Positions 23,157 through 33,633 of a stretch of 64,000 nt of DNA are shown here, piece after piece. Position numbers and translations under genes: made by a program. The stretch comes from Heterobasidion occidentale. Its lineage: Eukaryota > Basidiomycota > Agaricomycetes > Russulales > Bondarzewiaceae. Numbering within the stretch: position 1 is the first letter of the stretch; every line of letters starts with the position of its first letter. Where the stretch lies: positions 248,001 to 312,000 of the forward strand of contig JBCAQO010000015.1 of NCBI GenBank assembly GCA_039111635.1. The letters are read 5' to 3'. Below the pieces are notes generated by a model. The model did not search any database. It was not told where the DNA came from and saw only the letters and a program-made list of their open reading frames with translations.

Positions 23157-23681
23157 ATATATACACGTCCTGGATCATATAAGATGAATGCTGCATGGTT
23201 TTTTTTGGTCATCATCAGTGACTGTACGTGACTCTTGCCGTCTCAAGATGACTTCATTGGTAATTGATGTCTATGCTTCTTTCACTTCGTCGCGCCATGC
23301 CGATGATCTAGCGTGCTAGAATTCGCTGCAGCAATTAGATTGATGGTATACTCTAGGGTAATTGATGTAGTTGAATTCGCGTCGAACTAAGCACAGGAAA
23401 GCGACGAGTGCAGCAACTTACACGATCATTGAAACGCACAAGAGCACTCAAAAAATGGTACCATTGACCAGCGTTACGGCAACCTCAACCCATAAAGGTC
23501 AATGTGAACCCATTTCTGCCTGTCATGTGGTTGGTATGACAGAGCTTGATAGACCTCAGGCGCCCCGAGTCAGACGTTAGTTGTGACTGTCGCGCTGCCA
23601 TGCATGTTGACCTTTATAACCTCGCCTCTTCATAGTCAACAACTTTTCCACTTGATCTGACCGTTCTGTTCTGCCTATTCG
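23157..23681. other. Intergenic, promoter side of the seven-helix gene
   Basis: Nothing recognisable apart from a possible TATA-like TTTATAA at about 23613-23619, roughly 65 bases before the proposed start codon of the next gene. Confidence 0.4.
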
Positions 23682-25057
23682 ATGACTGATGATATTGTGT
23701 GGTCCAGTCCATTGCAGAGAATCGATTCCGCTAATTCATCGCATTCACAGCTGTACAACGTGAACCTGGATGTCGTTCGCGTGCTCGCTTTATTCGCTCT
23801 GCATAGCACGATCTTTGGTGCGCACGGATTGCGCCCATCTTGATGAAATGCAGTCTTAATTTCCTTTTGCTTCACAGGTCTCGTGCTCGTCATGATGTTA
23901 TCAACGGTGTCGTTTTGGTCGTGAGTACATCCCTTCGTTGTAAACCGTTAGCTTGAGAGGACATTGCCCACAAGCCGCCAGAAATATCGCTCTCAACCCA
24001 GAACAATCACATTCATGCTGTCCCTCGCTGCCCTCATGCTCGCAACGACGACGATATGTTGGATTTTGACCGGCACCCTCGTCTTCGTGTACCTTTACAC
24101 CTTTGTTTCCAAGTTACAATTATCCAGGCCAGATACGACACTTCTGGCCTTAGAATCCACCTCGCAGACATACTTCCCTTTGATCGCCGTGCGTCTATTC
24201 TCACAGGCCCTGTAGCATGAGCATTCAGTATTGCATCTCGATGTAGTCTGGCCTTGGCTATGCCACCGTCATCTGGAAAGCCTGGCATGTCTGGAGTCAG
24301 AACAAAAAATCATCTTGCATCCTCCTCGGCTGGTTGGTCGTATCCACTGGTGCGTCATATCAAACTCTTTGCCTTTGTCAGCCTCATCTGCTCGGTAACA
24401 GTTGCAGGGGCCTTCGTTACACGCCCAAGATCGAAACATACTGACTCCGGAATCGTTGATCATCTTCTCCGGACGCTGTCATTCGGTACCAACGCCGTTG
24501 CTACATGGCTCGTCCCATACATAGAGCGGTCAGTGTCTTCGCTCATCATCATGTTGGAAAAGGATGCTCATTATATTCAAACTTCAAGGGAACTGCGTCC
24601 ATTGTTTAAGCTCGTCGATGCTCGTCGTCTATTGGCGACCAAGGCAGACAAGATCGGCGCCTATCTCATCAATTCTGGCGCACATCACTGCGTAGTGTGG
24701 GCGAGTGACAGGTACTTGACACAAGGGACCGGCGACTGATTTCTTGAGGTTCACAGATAGCACTCGCCCTCTCCTGGATCCATCAATTTAAGCCTCGACC
24801 TGCTGGTCCGCCCGTCCAGCTCACCTTCAGAGACCAGATCATGTTTCCGATGTTCAGCATCTCACTTCAGATTGCTGTAAGCTTGTCTCGGTTCCGTGCC
24901 TCTTAAGTCTGAAAATCATTCTCGCTTTCAGGCCGTCTACCCAGCCTTCATCCTCGTCATCGTCCAATTCCAGAGAGCCGTCTGGAACGTGTCGATTGAG
25001 GAGGAGAGCAGAGGGTTGGACTTCACGGCCGTCGTTGACGTTGATAGTTCCATTTAA
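23682..25057 (+). CDS. Seven-helix membrane protein, mushroom-type family, copy A
   Basis: About eight short exons from the ATG at 23682 to TAA at 25055-25057. The segments read in order: VVRVLALFALHSTIFGLVLV, MLSLAALMLATTTICWILTG, a loop, SGLGYATVIWKAWHVW, SSCILLGWLVVSTG, a cluster reading NAVATWLVPYIEREL, KIGAYLINSGAHHCVVW, and a last helix AVYPAFILVIVQFQRAVWNV with an acidic tail. The VWWRAW-like motif and the SGxxxCxxW motif are those of a large family of seven-helix proteins of unknown function in Agaricomycetes. A paralogue lies at 62-63.3 kb. The junction near 24712-24760 does not join in phase: the donor is one base short, as at other places in this window. The receptor-like topology is visible; a signalling role would be speculation. 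Confidence 0.75.
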
Positions 25058-25250
25058 GTCTGAGACATCCAGTGACGCTTACTTCGTGATGCCTGTCCTC
25101 TACACTATGCACAAATCTCCTAGTCAGGTTTCCCTGTGCGAACTGATCCGACCATGCAGCGCCCATCAGTCGCCCATCTCAAGTCAAAATGAGTGACGTC
25201 ATGGCAGCCCTTGGGTGACATCATCGATGGGATTCCTCCAATTCGACGCC

Positions 25251-25257
25251 TATATAA
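25251..25257 (+). promoter_or_regulatory. TATA box of the micro-exon gene
   Basis: TATATAA, 60 bases upstream of the ATG at 25311. Confidence 0.5.
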
Positions 25258-25310
25258 CTGTCTGCCCCGCCACGACTCAGGGGCCTTTAATTCATCGTTC
25301 GACGTTCATC

Positions 25311-26010
25311 ATGTCTTCAGCTCTTCAGGAATCTCCATCACAGGTTCGTCGTGTTTTATTTTTACTGGAAATAATCCAGTGCTTGAACGGTGGTGCTTTG
25401 ATACCGCAGACCAGCGGTGCAACTACTTCAGAGGCGTTGAGGCCATCTGATGTAGCGCCGCCCACACGCGTCGATACTCTCCCCCAACAAGGTACGTTCG
25501 GACTTCTGATACGACACGCTCGAATTGACTCGACCTTTTTCACAGCCGCCACACAGCCTCAGGATGACGGGACGCACGTTCACGCCCCGCAGTCCGATGC
25601 TAGTCCTACTGCCGCCCGTCCCGAAGGCAAAATTCCGTGGAAGGAGCAGGTTATTGGTGCGTCTTAGTTGCGGCATAGCTTTGGGAAACATCGCTGACTC
25701 CGCGTCCTTGGCAGCATACGCACAGGTATGAACGTCATTGCCATGCATGACCCCGGCATGTCTACTCACCTTGGTCTCCACGATTATAGAAAGCGAGAGG
25801 TTCTGTAAGTTGACGTGTTCCGCTCATGTCGAGTTTTTTTGATCTGATCTGTTGACCGCCGCAGGTCCTGCGCAAGGTGAGGCACTATCGCAATGTATCA
25901 ATATTCGGAAATGATTCTCACCGGATCCTTTCCAGCCAACCTTGAAGGAACACGGCCAGCAGATACTTCAAGGCGACGCGAATGCACGAGAGCCTGCTCC
26001 CAAAGCGTAG
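25311..26010 (+). CDS. Small basic protein with micro-exons, function unknown
   Basis: Seven exons join exactly in phase: 25311-25343, 25410-25491, 25546-25656, 25715-25725, 25790-25804, 25865-25876 and 25936-26010. Three internal exons are only 11, 15 and 12 bases. The product is 112 residues: a Ser/Pro/Gln-rich N-terminal half, then the ordered-looking segment KIPWKEQVIAYAQKARGSVL followed by RKPTLKEHGQQILQGD. Small proteins with a K(I/V)PWKEQVIGYAKK...RG core are widespread in mushrooms; to my knowledge their function is unknown. No signal peptide or membrane segment is visible. Splice sites are all GT-AG, which makes the chain convincing despite the tiny exons. Confidence 0.75.
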
Positions 26011-26306
26011 TCTAAGTAGGTACTCAAATTCGCCATGTTGAATGCCCATCCTCAAGCCCTCCGGCGTTCATTATCCAGTTGCATTTATCTGATTTGCGCG
26101 GTCATTGATTTACCATATTGTACTCTAATAATATACGACCTGTGAAGTCGCGTTACAAGCTCGTTTTTGCAGCGGATGCTCTGTGCTAGGTAGTCATGAA
26201 TGATAGCGCTCGACAGAAATGCTTGCGACAGACAAAGAACGCCGAATAAATTACATCAAGGCAAGTAGCTGTCCGGTTATAGAACGAATATACGTCGTGC
26301 CTCAAC

Positions 26307-28540
26307 TCAGGCCACATCCAATCCGTGCTCCGAGGGCTCCCCAACCTCCCGTCGATCGTGAGGTCCCACGTCAAACTGAATGGTCTTCTCCACACTGATG
26401 TGGACCTGCGGAATGGCGATGGCGTGAGCAAGGTGCAAGCACGCGCGCGCGTCCTTCGTGCGAGCGCTCACCTTGGTGCCCGCATCGTCACCGAGCGGAG
26501 ATTCGCGGGCACTGGCCGTCTGCCAAACCCTGCTGGTCAGAAAAACCCCACTTTGCCCATCAAACGGACAGTATAGATCGAGGACTGACGGGTCTGAACC
26601 GGCTGGCTTGGCTCGATCTGTTGAACGTGCTTGGGAACATGATGGGAAGAGGGTGGTCCCCTTCTGGAGGCTGTGAGTGCCTTCGGAGTGATCTGCGTGA
26701 ATTCAGTCTGTTCACGGTCGAGCGGCGACCGTTCGCAGGCATCAGAGGAACTCAATTTTGGCAGCATGGCCAAACGACGCACGATGCAAGGAGCGAATTT
26801 GCGTATACTAACCCGACCACAGCCGCCGTCATTGAGAGAGATATTACAAAAAAAAAAAGAGGAGAGGATGATGGGACGTACGTTTACTGATGGCGAAGTA
26901 GAGTGCGAGCCAGACGAGGTTGTGCCGCATCGCCAGGAACTACACACAATCAAGCGCTCAGTGGGCGGAACCAAGATAGGCTCGGACGACCACCTACGCA
27001 GATCATGCATGCAACGGTGATCACGCTATCGAGTCGCGAGGTCAGCTGTCTGCAAATGCACCCGCGAGCGGGCGCGCGTACCATGTAAGCGCTCCGTTGT
27101 TGAACGTGTAAAGCATTATCATGTCGATGACATGGTCCATACTGCAGAACCGAACCAACCATGTCACTTTCGATCGACGCGCGGATGTCAGCGTGAAGAG
27201 CTCACCTTCCAAACCCGGTGCGGCTGATTTGCAGATAGAAGCACAGGGAGAACGCGATGAGAACATCGAGGACGGACGAAAGACACAGGCCGAGGGTGAA
27301 GATCGACTGCGAAATATGCCTGTCGGTGAAAGAGCAGACTCGGGATCGTGGCCAGCGGCACTCACGCTCCATTGGTCGAGGAATCGGCTGAATGCGTCGA
27401 TTTGGGTCCTGTCAAGGGAGAGTCAGTCGTTCTGCGGCACGGTCTTGTTTTGGGGCATACTTGCATTTTGATCGTCGTGACTGCAAGGGTTTTCTGATCA
27501 GAGATCATGGCAGGCGACACGATCATACGAACGCATACCAATGGCAGAGGCTGGCCGTCAACCGTCATGACGCATTGAGGATGGATACAGTGCCTTGAGA
27601 TGAGAGAACTCACCTAGCCGCATGAATGCCAAAAGAACCTGTCGATTGTTCAGAACTGCTTTAAATGATCACGTCGACGTGTACGCACCAGCGGCGCGGT
27701 GATATACCAATTATTCTTGCTCACTGTTTGCCATTGCGTGATGAATGGCTACCGGAATAGGTTGTGAGACGACTCACGCCGCAAGACTCGATGCGAGAAA
27801 AATCTGTGCACACGGATGAGCAAACGATCCACGATCGTCTAGTGTTTTGCTCTCACAAGTGTACAATGAAGCTCACGCCCGCCTGGAGCAGACAGATATC
27901 AGCACGAGCACGATGGTGCGATGGCAGTTCATACCGTGAGTGCGACAGTGGACTACAGCAGAAGTCAGATACGATTTCTGAATCTAAATTCGCGGGTACG
28001 CACAGCTAGAGTTCTGTATGTCGAACCAGGTCAGTAGCCGATTCTGAACTGTGCTGCATGCCGCCTTACCCTGGAATATGGTCCAAGATGGCAGGATCCC
28101 CAAAGTTGAGTATGAGGTAGTTCCATGTCGCCGAGCACATAAGGCATGCGTGGACAAAGTCAAGAAGCCTGCGTATTTCCGAAGAAACTACCTCGATATG
28201 CGGACTCTCAGTGGGAAGGAAGGAAACAGCGCTCACCACACGACGGAAACCTTTTTTTTTGAAGGTGAGTTATCTACAAGACGACAATGGCCGGCGCCAC
28301 GCACCATGACTTTTATGCGCATAGGGTCTTCGGGGAACATGCGAAAATAGAAAAGGAATGTCTGCGCCGCCATGACACCAGAAAGACTGCAGAGCAGGGT
28401 GGACCGTGCATATTTCACGTCAGACCGAGGAGTGAGAGTCGTATCTCCAGGCGAGAATGAGGGCAGACGCACGCGATGGCGATCATACAACCGATGAATA
28501 CCGCGCCTAAAGACATGCGGACGTCCACGATCGCGACCAT
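26307..28540 (-). CDS. DUF6534-family membrane protein
   Basis: A chain of at least a dozen short exons on the minus strand from ATG at 28540 to TGA at 26307-26309. The order of pieces follows the DUF6534 layout: SLGAVFIGCMIAIALSGVMA, then FRMFPEDPMRIKVM, LLDFVHACLMCSATWNYLIL with NFGDPA, IFLASSL, NNWYITAPLVLLAFMRLG, QIDAFSRFLDQWS, LCLSSVLDVLIAFSLCFYLQ with ISRTGFG, MDHVIDMIMLYTFNNGALT, MRHNLVWLALYFAISK, YANSLLASLNSRRSLR, and a cytoplasmic tail ending SVEKTIQFDVGPHD. DUF6534 proteins are polytopic membrane proteins of unknown function, strongly expanded in Agaricomycetes. Two junctions between 27.7 and 28.1 kb are out of phase by one base, so the exact residue count is open. The spacing of introns matches the family's usual density. 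Confidence 0.78.
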
Positions 28541-29632
28541 CGTTGACCACGCTGAGCTCGTCGAGTGGGGAAGACGGGAGACGGGTCGAAGGGGAGAAGG
28601 AAGGCGCTTCTTGCGCTTCGCCAGAACCGCGCGAGCTGTCTATTATACTTCCCCACCCATCCGCCGATGGAATCTTATAAAAAGCAGCTGATGCACCGAC
28701 GACCGCAAATATAGAAGCAAAGGCTGCGGGAAGCCCCAAATGCTGCCGCGGCACCCACCTTAACAAGATCGACACAGGTTGACCCTAAACAATATCTACG
28801 TCGGGCCGGCGTGGAAGATATACAAGCAGTTGGCAGGGTCATTGAGGGGCAACAGATATTGCCAGGGGAGCTTGAGGGCCGAGAAAGCCCCCACCCAGGC
28901 ACACACACTGAAGTATGAAGTCTGGAGAGCTCACTTTGTGCTAAGCTGTCAAAAGGATCGAAAAAAACTGACCTGGATGCAGAGAAAACTATCTGCTGTT
29001 GGCTTTCGACATCGAGCTGAGAACGCATGGAAGCTATTTTCTGCACGGAATGGTTTAGGAACCGTCGTCATCATGGGCTTCCAGCGAGACTGTCATCACC
29101 GCTATGAGCACCCGTGACAGTCGTATGCACAGGGACAACACCATTTTCGCGACCTCCTCTAACCCTGTCGCGAACTCTTTCCTTGGAGACGGAGATGGGG
29201 AGATCGAACTCACATAAAGCCGGAACTAACCTTTTAAAGTGGCGCTCCAGAAACCGGACAACTGCAGAGAGCGCTCGGCTGACGCCACTGTGACGCCTCG
29301 AGATTGCCCGCCATCATTCCATTTGCCAGGATCCAAGGCACAGACGCGTGGAAGTTTCGGTGCGAACAAAATACGCGTCGAGTGGCACAAGAAATGGGTG
29401 TCACCCTGACAGAGAGCAGGTGAAGCGGTCTCGGCTGCGTCGAGCGCGACTCATTTAAGCGCCAAATCTCTAGGAAGCCACAGAGGAGAGTGCCACGATG
29501 TACCCTGACAGGCCGCAGTTCGCAGGGATTAAGAGACTGCAAGACGCAAGCAAGGGATGTCTGCATCCCGATCTCAGATCGGATCACTTCAACGTTCGCG
29601 CACGTGCAATCTAAATTTTTAGGCCCGGCCTC
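28541..29632. other. Intergenic, possible membrane-protein debris
   Basis: Upstream of the DUF6534 gene. A short minus-strand stretch around 28680-28760 reads as a hydrophobic helix (LPAAFASIFAVVGASAAFYK), which could be a fragment of another membrane-protein gene, but no exon chain can be supported. The rest shows nothing recognisable. Confidence 0.4.
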
Positions 29633-31360
29633 ATGCATCCCGTCGCAGAGTCGCAGACATCATCAGCCCAATCCTCACGACCATCACCTCCACCATCCGC
29701 CATGTCCATCGTCTCACACACCATGGACAGCCCCCCTCCTCTCAACGAAAAAGCGGGCGACTGGTCGGACGACGCCCGCGATGCCGCGAACCCGGTCGTG
29801 GAGAGCGCGGAGTGGGCCCTGAAAGTGCGGCAGGTCCACGACCCGTCGCGCACGTCGACTGATAATACTGACCCCGCCCCCGCCCCCCTCGTTTAGGAAT
29901 GCAACGTCGTGCAGATCAACGACGCGGGCGTGGCGGCCGCGGCATCGCATGTTCGTCCCGTGCACGTCAGCCCCTGGCACTAACGCTCACTCGCAGCCGT
30001 CCCGCCGCCGCCGCCGCCGCCGCCCCCCACACGGGCACTAGATCCACGCCCGCCTCGTCTCCGAATCCTACACGCCCCGCACGTGGCGCACGCACCCGCT
30101 GCACCTCTGCCCGCCCGAGCCCTACGACGCGTCCGACCCGCGCACGCTCGCCGCGCTGCACTGGCTCTTCTTCGTCTCCTCCCTCAACTTCAGCTTCTGG
30201 TCCCGCGCGAGGGCCAGCCGGACCGCTACGGCGTCGAGTGGCGCACGGGCTGGGGCCGCGACGAGCGCACCGTGTGGACGGGCTACTGGAGCCTCGTCGC
30301 TGCGGTCAACAGAGGTAATTCGCGCACCCCGTGCATCTATCGTCCGCGCTCGTCCTCATCGCGTTCTCTCGCCTGCGCCCCGGCGCCGTGAACCAGCGCT
30401 CGAGGAGGGCATCCCGATCACCGACCCCGCGTTCTACGTGAACGAGGGCCTCTGCCCCGACAGCCTCATCGCGCACGTCTTCCGCCCCGCCGAGCGCTGC
30501 GCGGAGCCGATCCCGCTCCTGCAGGAGCGCATCGCCATCCTCCGCCAGAACGGCTTCATCCTGTGCGCCGTACGTCGTGTTCACATCCATCCGCCCTTCG
30601 GATCCGGCCACGCGAGCGAGCGCGCAGAAGTGACGCCGTTGGATCACAGAGCTTCGGCGGGTCCTTCCAGGGCTTCATACACGAATTCCACACGAGGCAC
30701 GGGGGCGCCGGCACGGCGCTGCAGCTCGTCCAGATGATCACCGACACCTTCCCGTCCTTCCGCGACGAAGTCTGGCTGCACGGCCGAAGAGGTGAGTCCA
30801 CGACCCCCCTACCCCCTCCTCCACCACCGCTCACGCGCCCGCCGTCGCCAGTCGTCCTCTGGAAGCGCGCGCAGATCCTCGCCGCCGAGACCTGGGCCGC
30901 GTTCTACCCCGCCCCTGCCGCCGCCGCCGCCGGTGGGGCGCAGGCGCAGGCGCACCCGCTGCTGCCGGGGGGCGTCGGCCAGCTGACGATGTTCGCGGAC
31001 TACCGCGTGCCGCAGATCCTGCACCACCTGCGCATCCTCGCGTACCCCGCGCCGCTGCTCCAGCGCCTGCGCGCGCGCGCGCCGCTCGCGCACGGATCGC
31101 GCGAGGAGGTGAGCATCCGCGCGGCGAGCGTCGTCGCCGTCGAGCGTGTGCGGCGCGCGATCGGGGCGCTGAGGGCCGCGCGCGCGCTGGGCGGCGAGCG
31201 CCAGGTGCAGGACGGGGAGGAGGAGGAGATCAGCAGCGTGCTGATCGACTTTTATCTGTGGGACGTCGCGAAGAGGCTCGAGCGGGGCGAGGAGCGGATG
31301 GACGGGGTGCAGACGGACGAGATGGTCCCGGCGCACCGGACCCGGAGCATCTGGTACTGA
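29633..31360 (+). CDS. QNG1: Queuosine 5'-phosphate N-glycosylase (DUF2419)
   Basis: Six exons: 29633-29833, 29897-29950, 30042-30314, 30397-30569, 30650-30791 and 30852-31360. The enzyme hydrolyses queuosine 5'-phosphate to free queuine, so that the base can be salvaged for tRNA modification. Fungi lack de novo queuosine synthesis. Family marks: NPVVESAEWALKVRQ, LHWLFFVSSLNFSFWSR, GYWSLVAAVNRALEEGIPIT, FRPAERCAEPIPLLQERIAI, FGGSFQGFIHEF, DEVWLHGRRVVLWKRAQILA, the hallmark FADYRVPQILHHL, and near the end VLIDFYLWDVAKR. The frame breaks after NFSFWSR at about 30209 and resumes with EGQPDRYGVEW if one base is added. With that, the exons total a whole number of codons (450 residues). Downstream ATGs at 29702 and 29723 are alternative starts. 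Confidence 0.9.
30002..30024 (+). repeat. CCG trinucleotide repeat in a QNG1 intron
   Basis: Seven CCG units in the second intron of QNG1, directly before a run of C and the CACTAG acceptor. It replaces the usual pyrimidine tract. Confidence 0.75.
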
Positions 31361-31567
31361 CGCGCGCGCGTCGTCGCGTCGGATGGAGAAAGTATCTTAC
31401 TTGGATCTGCGCCATATTTAACTTAGTCCCATCGGGTAACTTCTTGCTATATCATACTCACTTGCTTACTTCACTCGTGGGCGTGCGGTGTCTAAGATTA
31501 CGGACGCTGCAGCTAGAATATGACATATGACGACGACGGCGTACTAAGGTAATACGGGAGCCTCTCC

Positions 31568-33398
31568 TCAGAGCAACGCCGGCGGCGTCTTCCTCGGCCG
31601 GCCCCTGCGCGCGCTCGGCCGCTTCTCCTTGAGGAACTCAAAGTTGCGCTTTCCGGCGGCACCCAGGGCATGCCCAGCTCCTCGAAGATCGCCGCCTCGC
31701 TCTCCGCCTGGATCAGCTCCCAGTACCCGCTCTCCTCCTCCTCCTTCGTGGACTCCTCGCTTACGTCAGCGTCGGCGTCGCCGTGCGGGTCCTGCGGCGC
31801 CGCGTCCCTGCGGCGGTTCGCGTGCCACCGCCACAGCCCGTACTCGTTCAGGTACATCCCCAGCCGCGTCGCCGCGATGCGCAGCGCGGCCAAAAACTCC
31901 GCGTCCCCGGTGAGCGCGAGCACCGCCGCGCCGCGCGACTTGACCGGCGCCATGCTGATGACCGCGCCGCGCAGCGCAGGGCGGGGCGGGGCACGCAGAA
32001 ACACAACACGCTCTCGTCAGCCCCAGGACGAAGAAACGGACGCGCGCGTCGGGCGGGACGTACCTGAGCTCGATGGCCCGATATCTCCCGCGGCGCGCGC
32101 GGATATCGCGCAGGCGCTCGCCGACCTCCGCCCAGCCGCCCGCCCCGCCCCCCGCGCCGTCCGCGCCGGCCCTGCCCGCGCGCTCCGGGAGCAGCGCGAT
32201 GCCCTGCCACTTGGACGCGTGCGCGTGCAGCGGGGTGACGAGCAGGCCCGCGTCGCGGAGCGGGCGCACGACGTCCGTGAGGAGCGGCGCGGGGGCGCAG
32301 GGCGCGGCGCGGGGCTTTGGGCGGAAGGGCTGGGGGCGGTTGCCGCGCGCGGAGTGTGGGAAGTGGACGGCGGGCGGGGCGGGGGGGACGGGGACGTGCA
32401 CGTAGGAGGGGTGTAGGAGGAGGAGCTCGATCTTGGGGGCCGTGGGGCGGTCGCGGCGGCTAGGAGGGGCGTTAGAGGGGCGGCGATGGGGGGAGGGGGT
32501 GCGTGCGTACTAGTCGCCCATGAGGTGGAGCTCGAACTGGGACGCGATGTGGTGGCGGATGAAGGCCTGTGGGGTTGGGGTCAGCGCGCGTGCACGCGAG
32601 GCAGCGATGGTCGGGACGCACGGCGACGTTCTCGGCGTCGGCCCTCGTGACCTCCTGGCGGAGGTGCTCGGCGTGGTCGAGCTTGGCGCGCTGGGTTTTT
32701 GTCAAAACTTGAAGTAGTACTCCCGCGGTGCAGGTCTTTGAGTGAGGTGCAGCCGGCGTCGACGAGCTCCGCGGCCGTGCGCGCGCTGTGGCGTGGGGTG
32801 AGGTGTTGAGTGAAGGGACGTGTGGGCACGGGGTGAGACGACTTGCCCTATGCCCGGTATGGTCTGCAGCAGAGCCATCGTTTTATCCTTTTCGCGGAGC
32901 TCTTTTTCGTGCTTGACGGGGACCTGGGTTCGGATGAGTTGGCGCGTGTGGCGAGGGCGGGGGCGGACAATGCATACAGACATAGTCTTTACCGTTCAAG
33001 AAGAACTCGATGCGCTGTGCGATGCGCGGGCCGATGCCCTTGAGCTGGAGACGGGAGCGGTGGGTGGGTGGGTGAGGGCTGGAGGGAGGGGTGCGGCGCA
33101 CCTTGGCTGCATCCTGGCCGGTGAGGATGGGGTGCTGTGCGCGCTTGATGGCGTTGATGGCGGACTGGAAGGAGCGGACCTTGTACGCGTTGCGGGAGGG
33201 GCTCGCGTTCTCGTCCTGGAGGTCTGCGGGCGGAGTGGGTGTGTCAGCGTGTGCTGCGCCAGAGAGTGACGCGGGACGGACTCTGGGCCAGGAGCTGGAC
33301 GATGGGGTGGTTGGGGCCTGGGGTGTGTGTGGAGAGGGCACGTGTGGTGGCGGGGAAGGGGAGGGAGAGCGGCGGCGGGCGAGGGTGCGGGCGAGCAT
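31568..33398 (-). CDS. Family X DNA polymerase (beta/lambda-like), active site degenerate
   Basis: Eight exons: 33398-33282, 33223-33102, 33044-32982, 32923-32847, 32785-32622, 32566-32511, 32459-32064 and 31954-31568. Order of domains: an 8-kDa-type domain (PNHPIVQLLAQ, NAYKVRSFQSAINAIKRAQ) with a helix-hairpin-helix LKGIGPRIAQRI; a second hairpin IPGIGARTAAELVDAGC with SLKDL; a fingers/palm part AKLDHAEHLRQEVTRADAEN, RHHIASQFELHLMGDYRRDR and KIELLLLHPSYVHVP; then MAPVKSRGAAVLALTGDAEF, LGMYLNEYGLWRW and IFEELGMPWVPPE. Repair polymerases of this family use three aspartates. The positions here read K-I-E and I-E-L, so catalysis is doubtful. The frame needs four added bases (about 33318, 32728, 32708, 31651), after which the length is an exact 461 residues. 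The intron 32846-32786 is of GC-AG type. Confidence 0.82.
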
Positions 33399-33633
33399 GC
33401 AGGTCGCACTGGCAAGGAACAGGCGTGGGACAAACGCGCTGCTGCCATCGACGCGACCTCGCTTTCCTCACACTCTCCTCGCCTCCTCCTCCTCCTCCTC
33501 CTCCTCGTCGCCGTGGTCGCCATCGTCGCACACACCGTCCGACCTGCCCAACAAGATCGCCCGTCCGTCCGGCGCCTTGGCCAACTCGCACATAAGCATC
33601 TCCCCAAAAAGGCTGCCGCCTCTGTCAGCCAGC
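33399..33633. promoter_or_regulatory. Short bidirectional promoter between polymerase X and SNF5
   Basis: Only 235 bases separate the two divergent start codons (33398 minus, 33634 plus). The stretch contains a CTC/CCT repeat (about 33480-33510, pyrimidine-rich on the plus strand) and no clear TATA box. Any shared control is inferred from the spacing alone. Confidence 0.5.

Noticed and set aside
26537..27010. 157-codon minus-strand frame
   Set aside because: It overlaps real exons of the DUF6534 gene in another frame; the spliced reading fits the family and this one does not.
28675..29046. Further membrane-protein gene on the minus strand
   Set aside because: One hydrophobic stretch only; no start, exon chain or family motif could be found.
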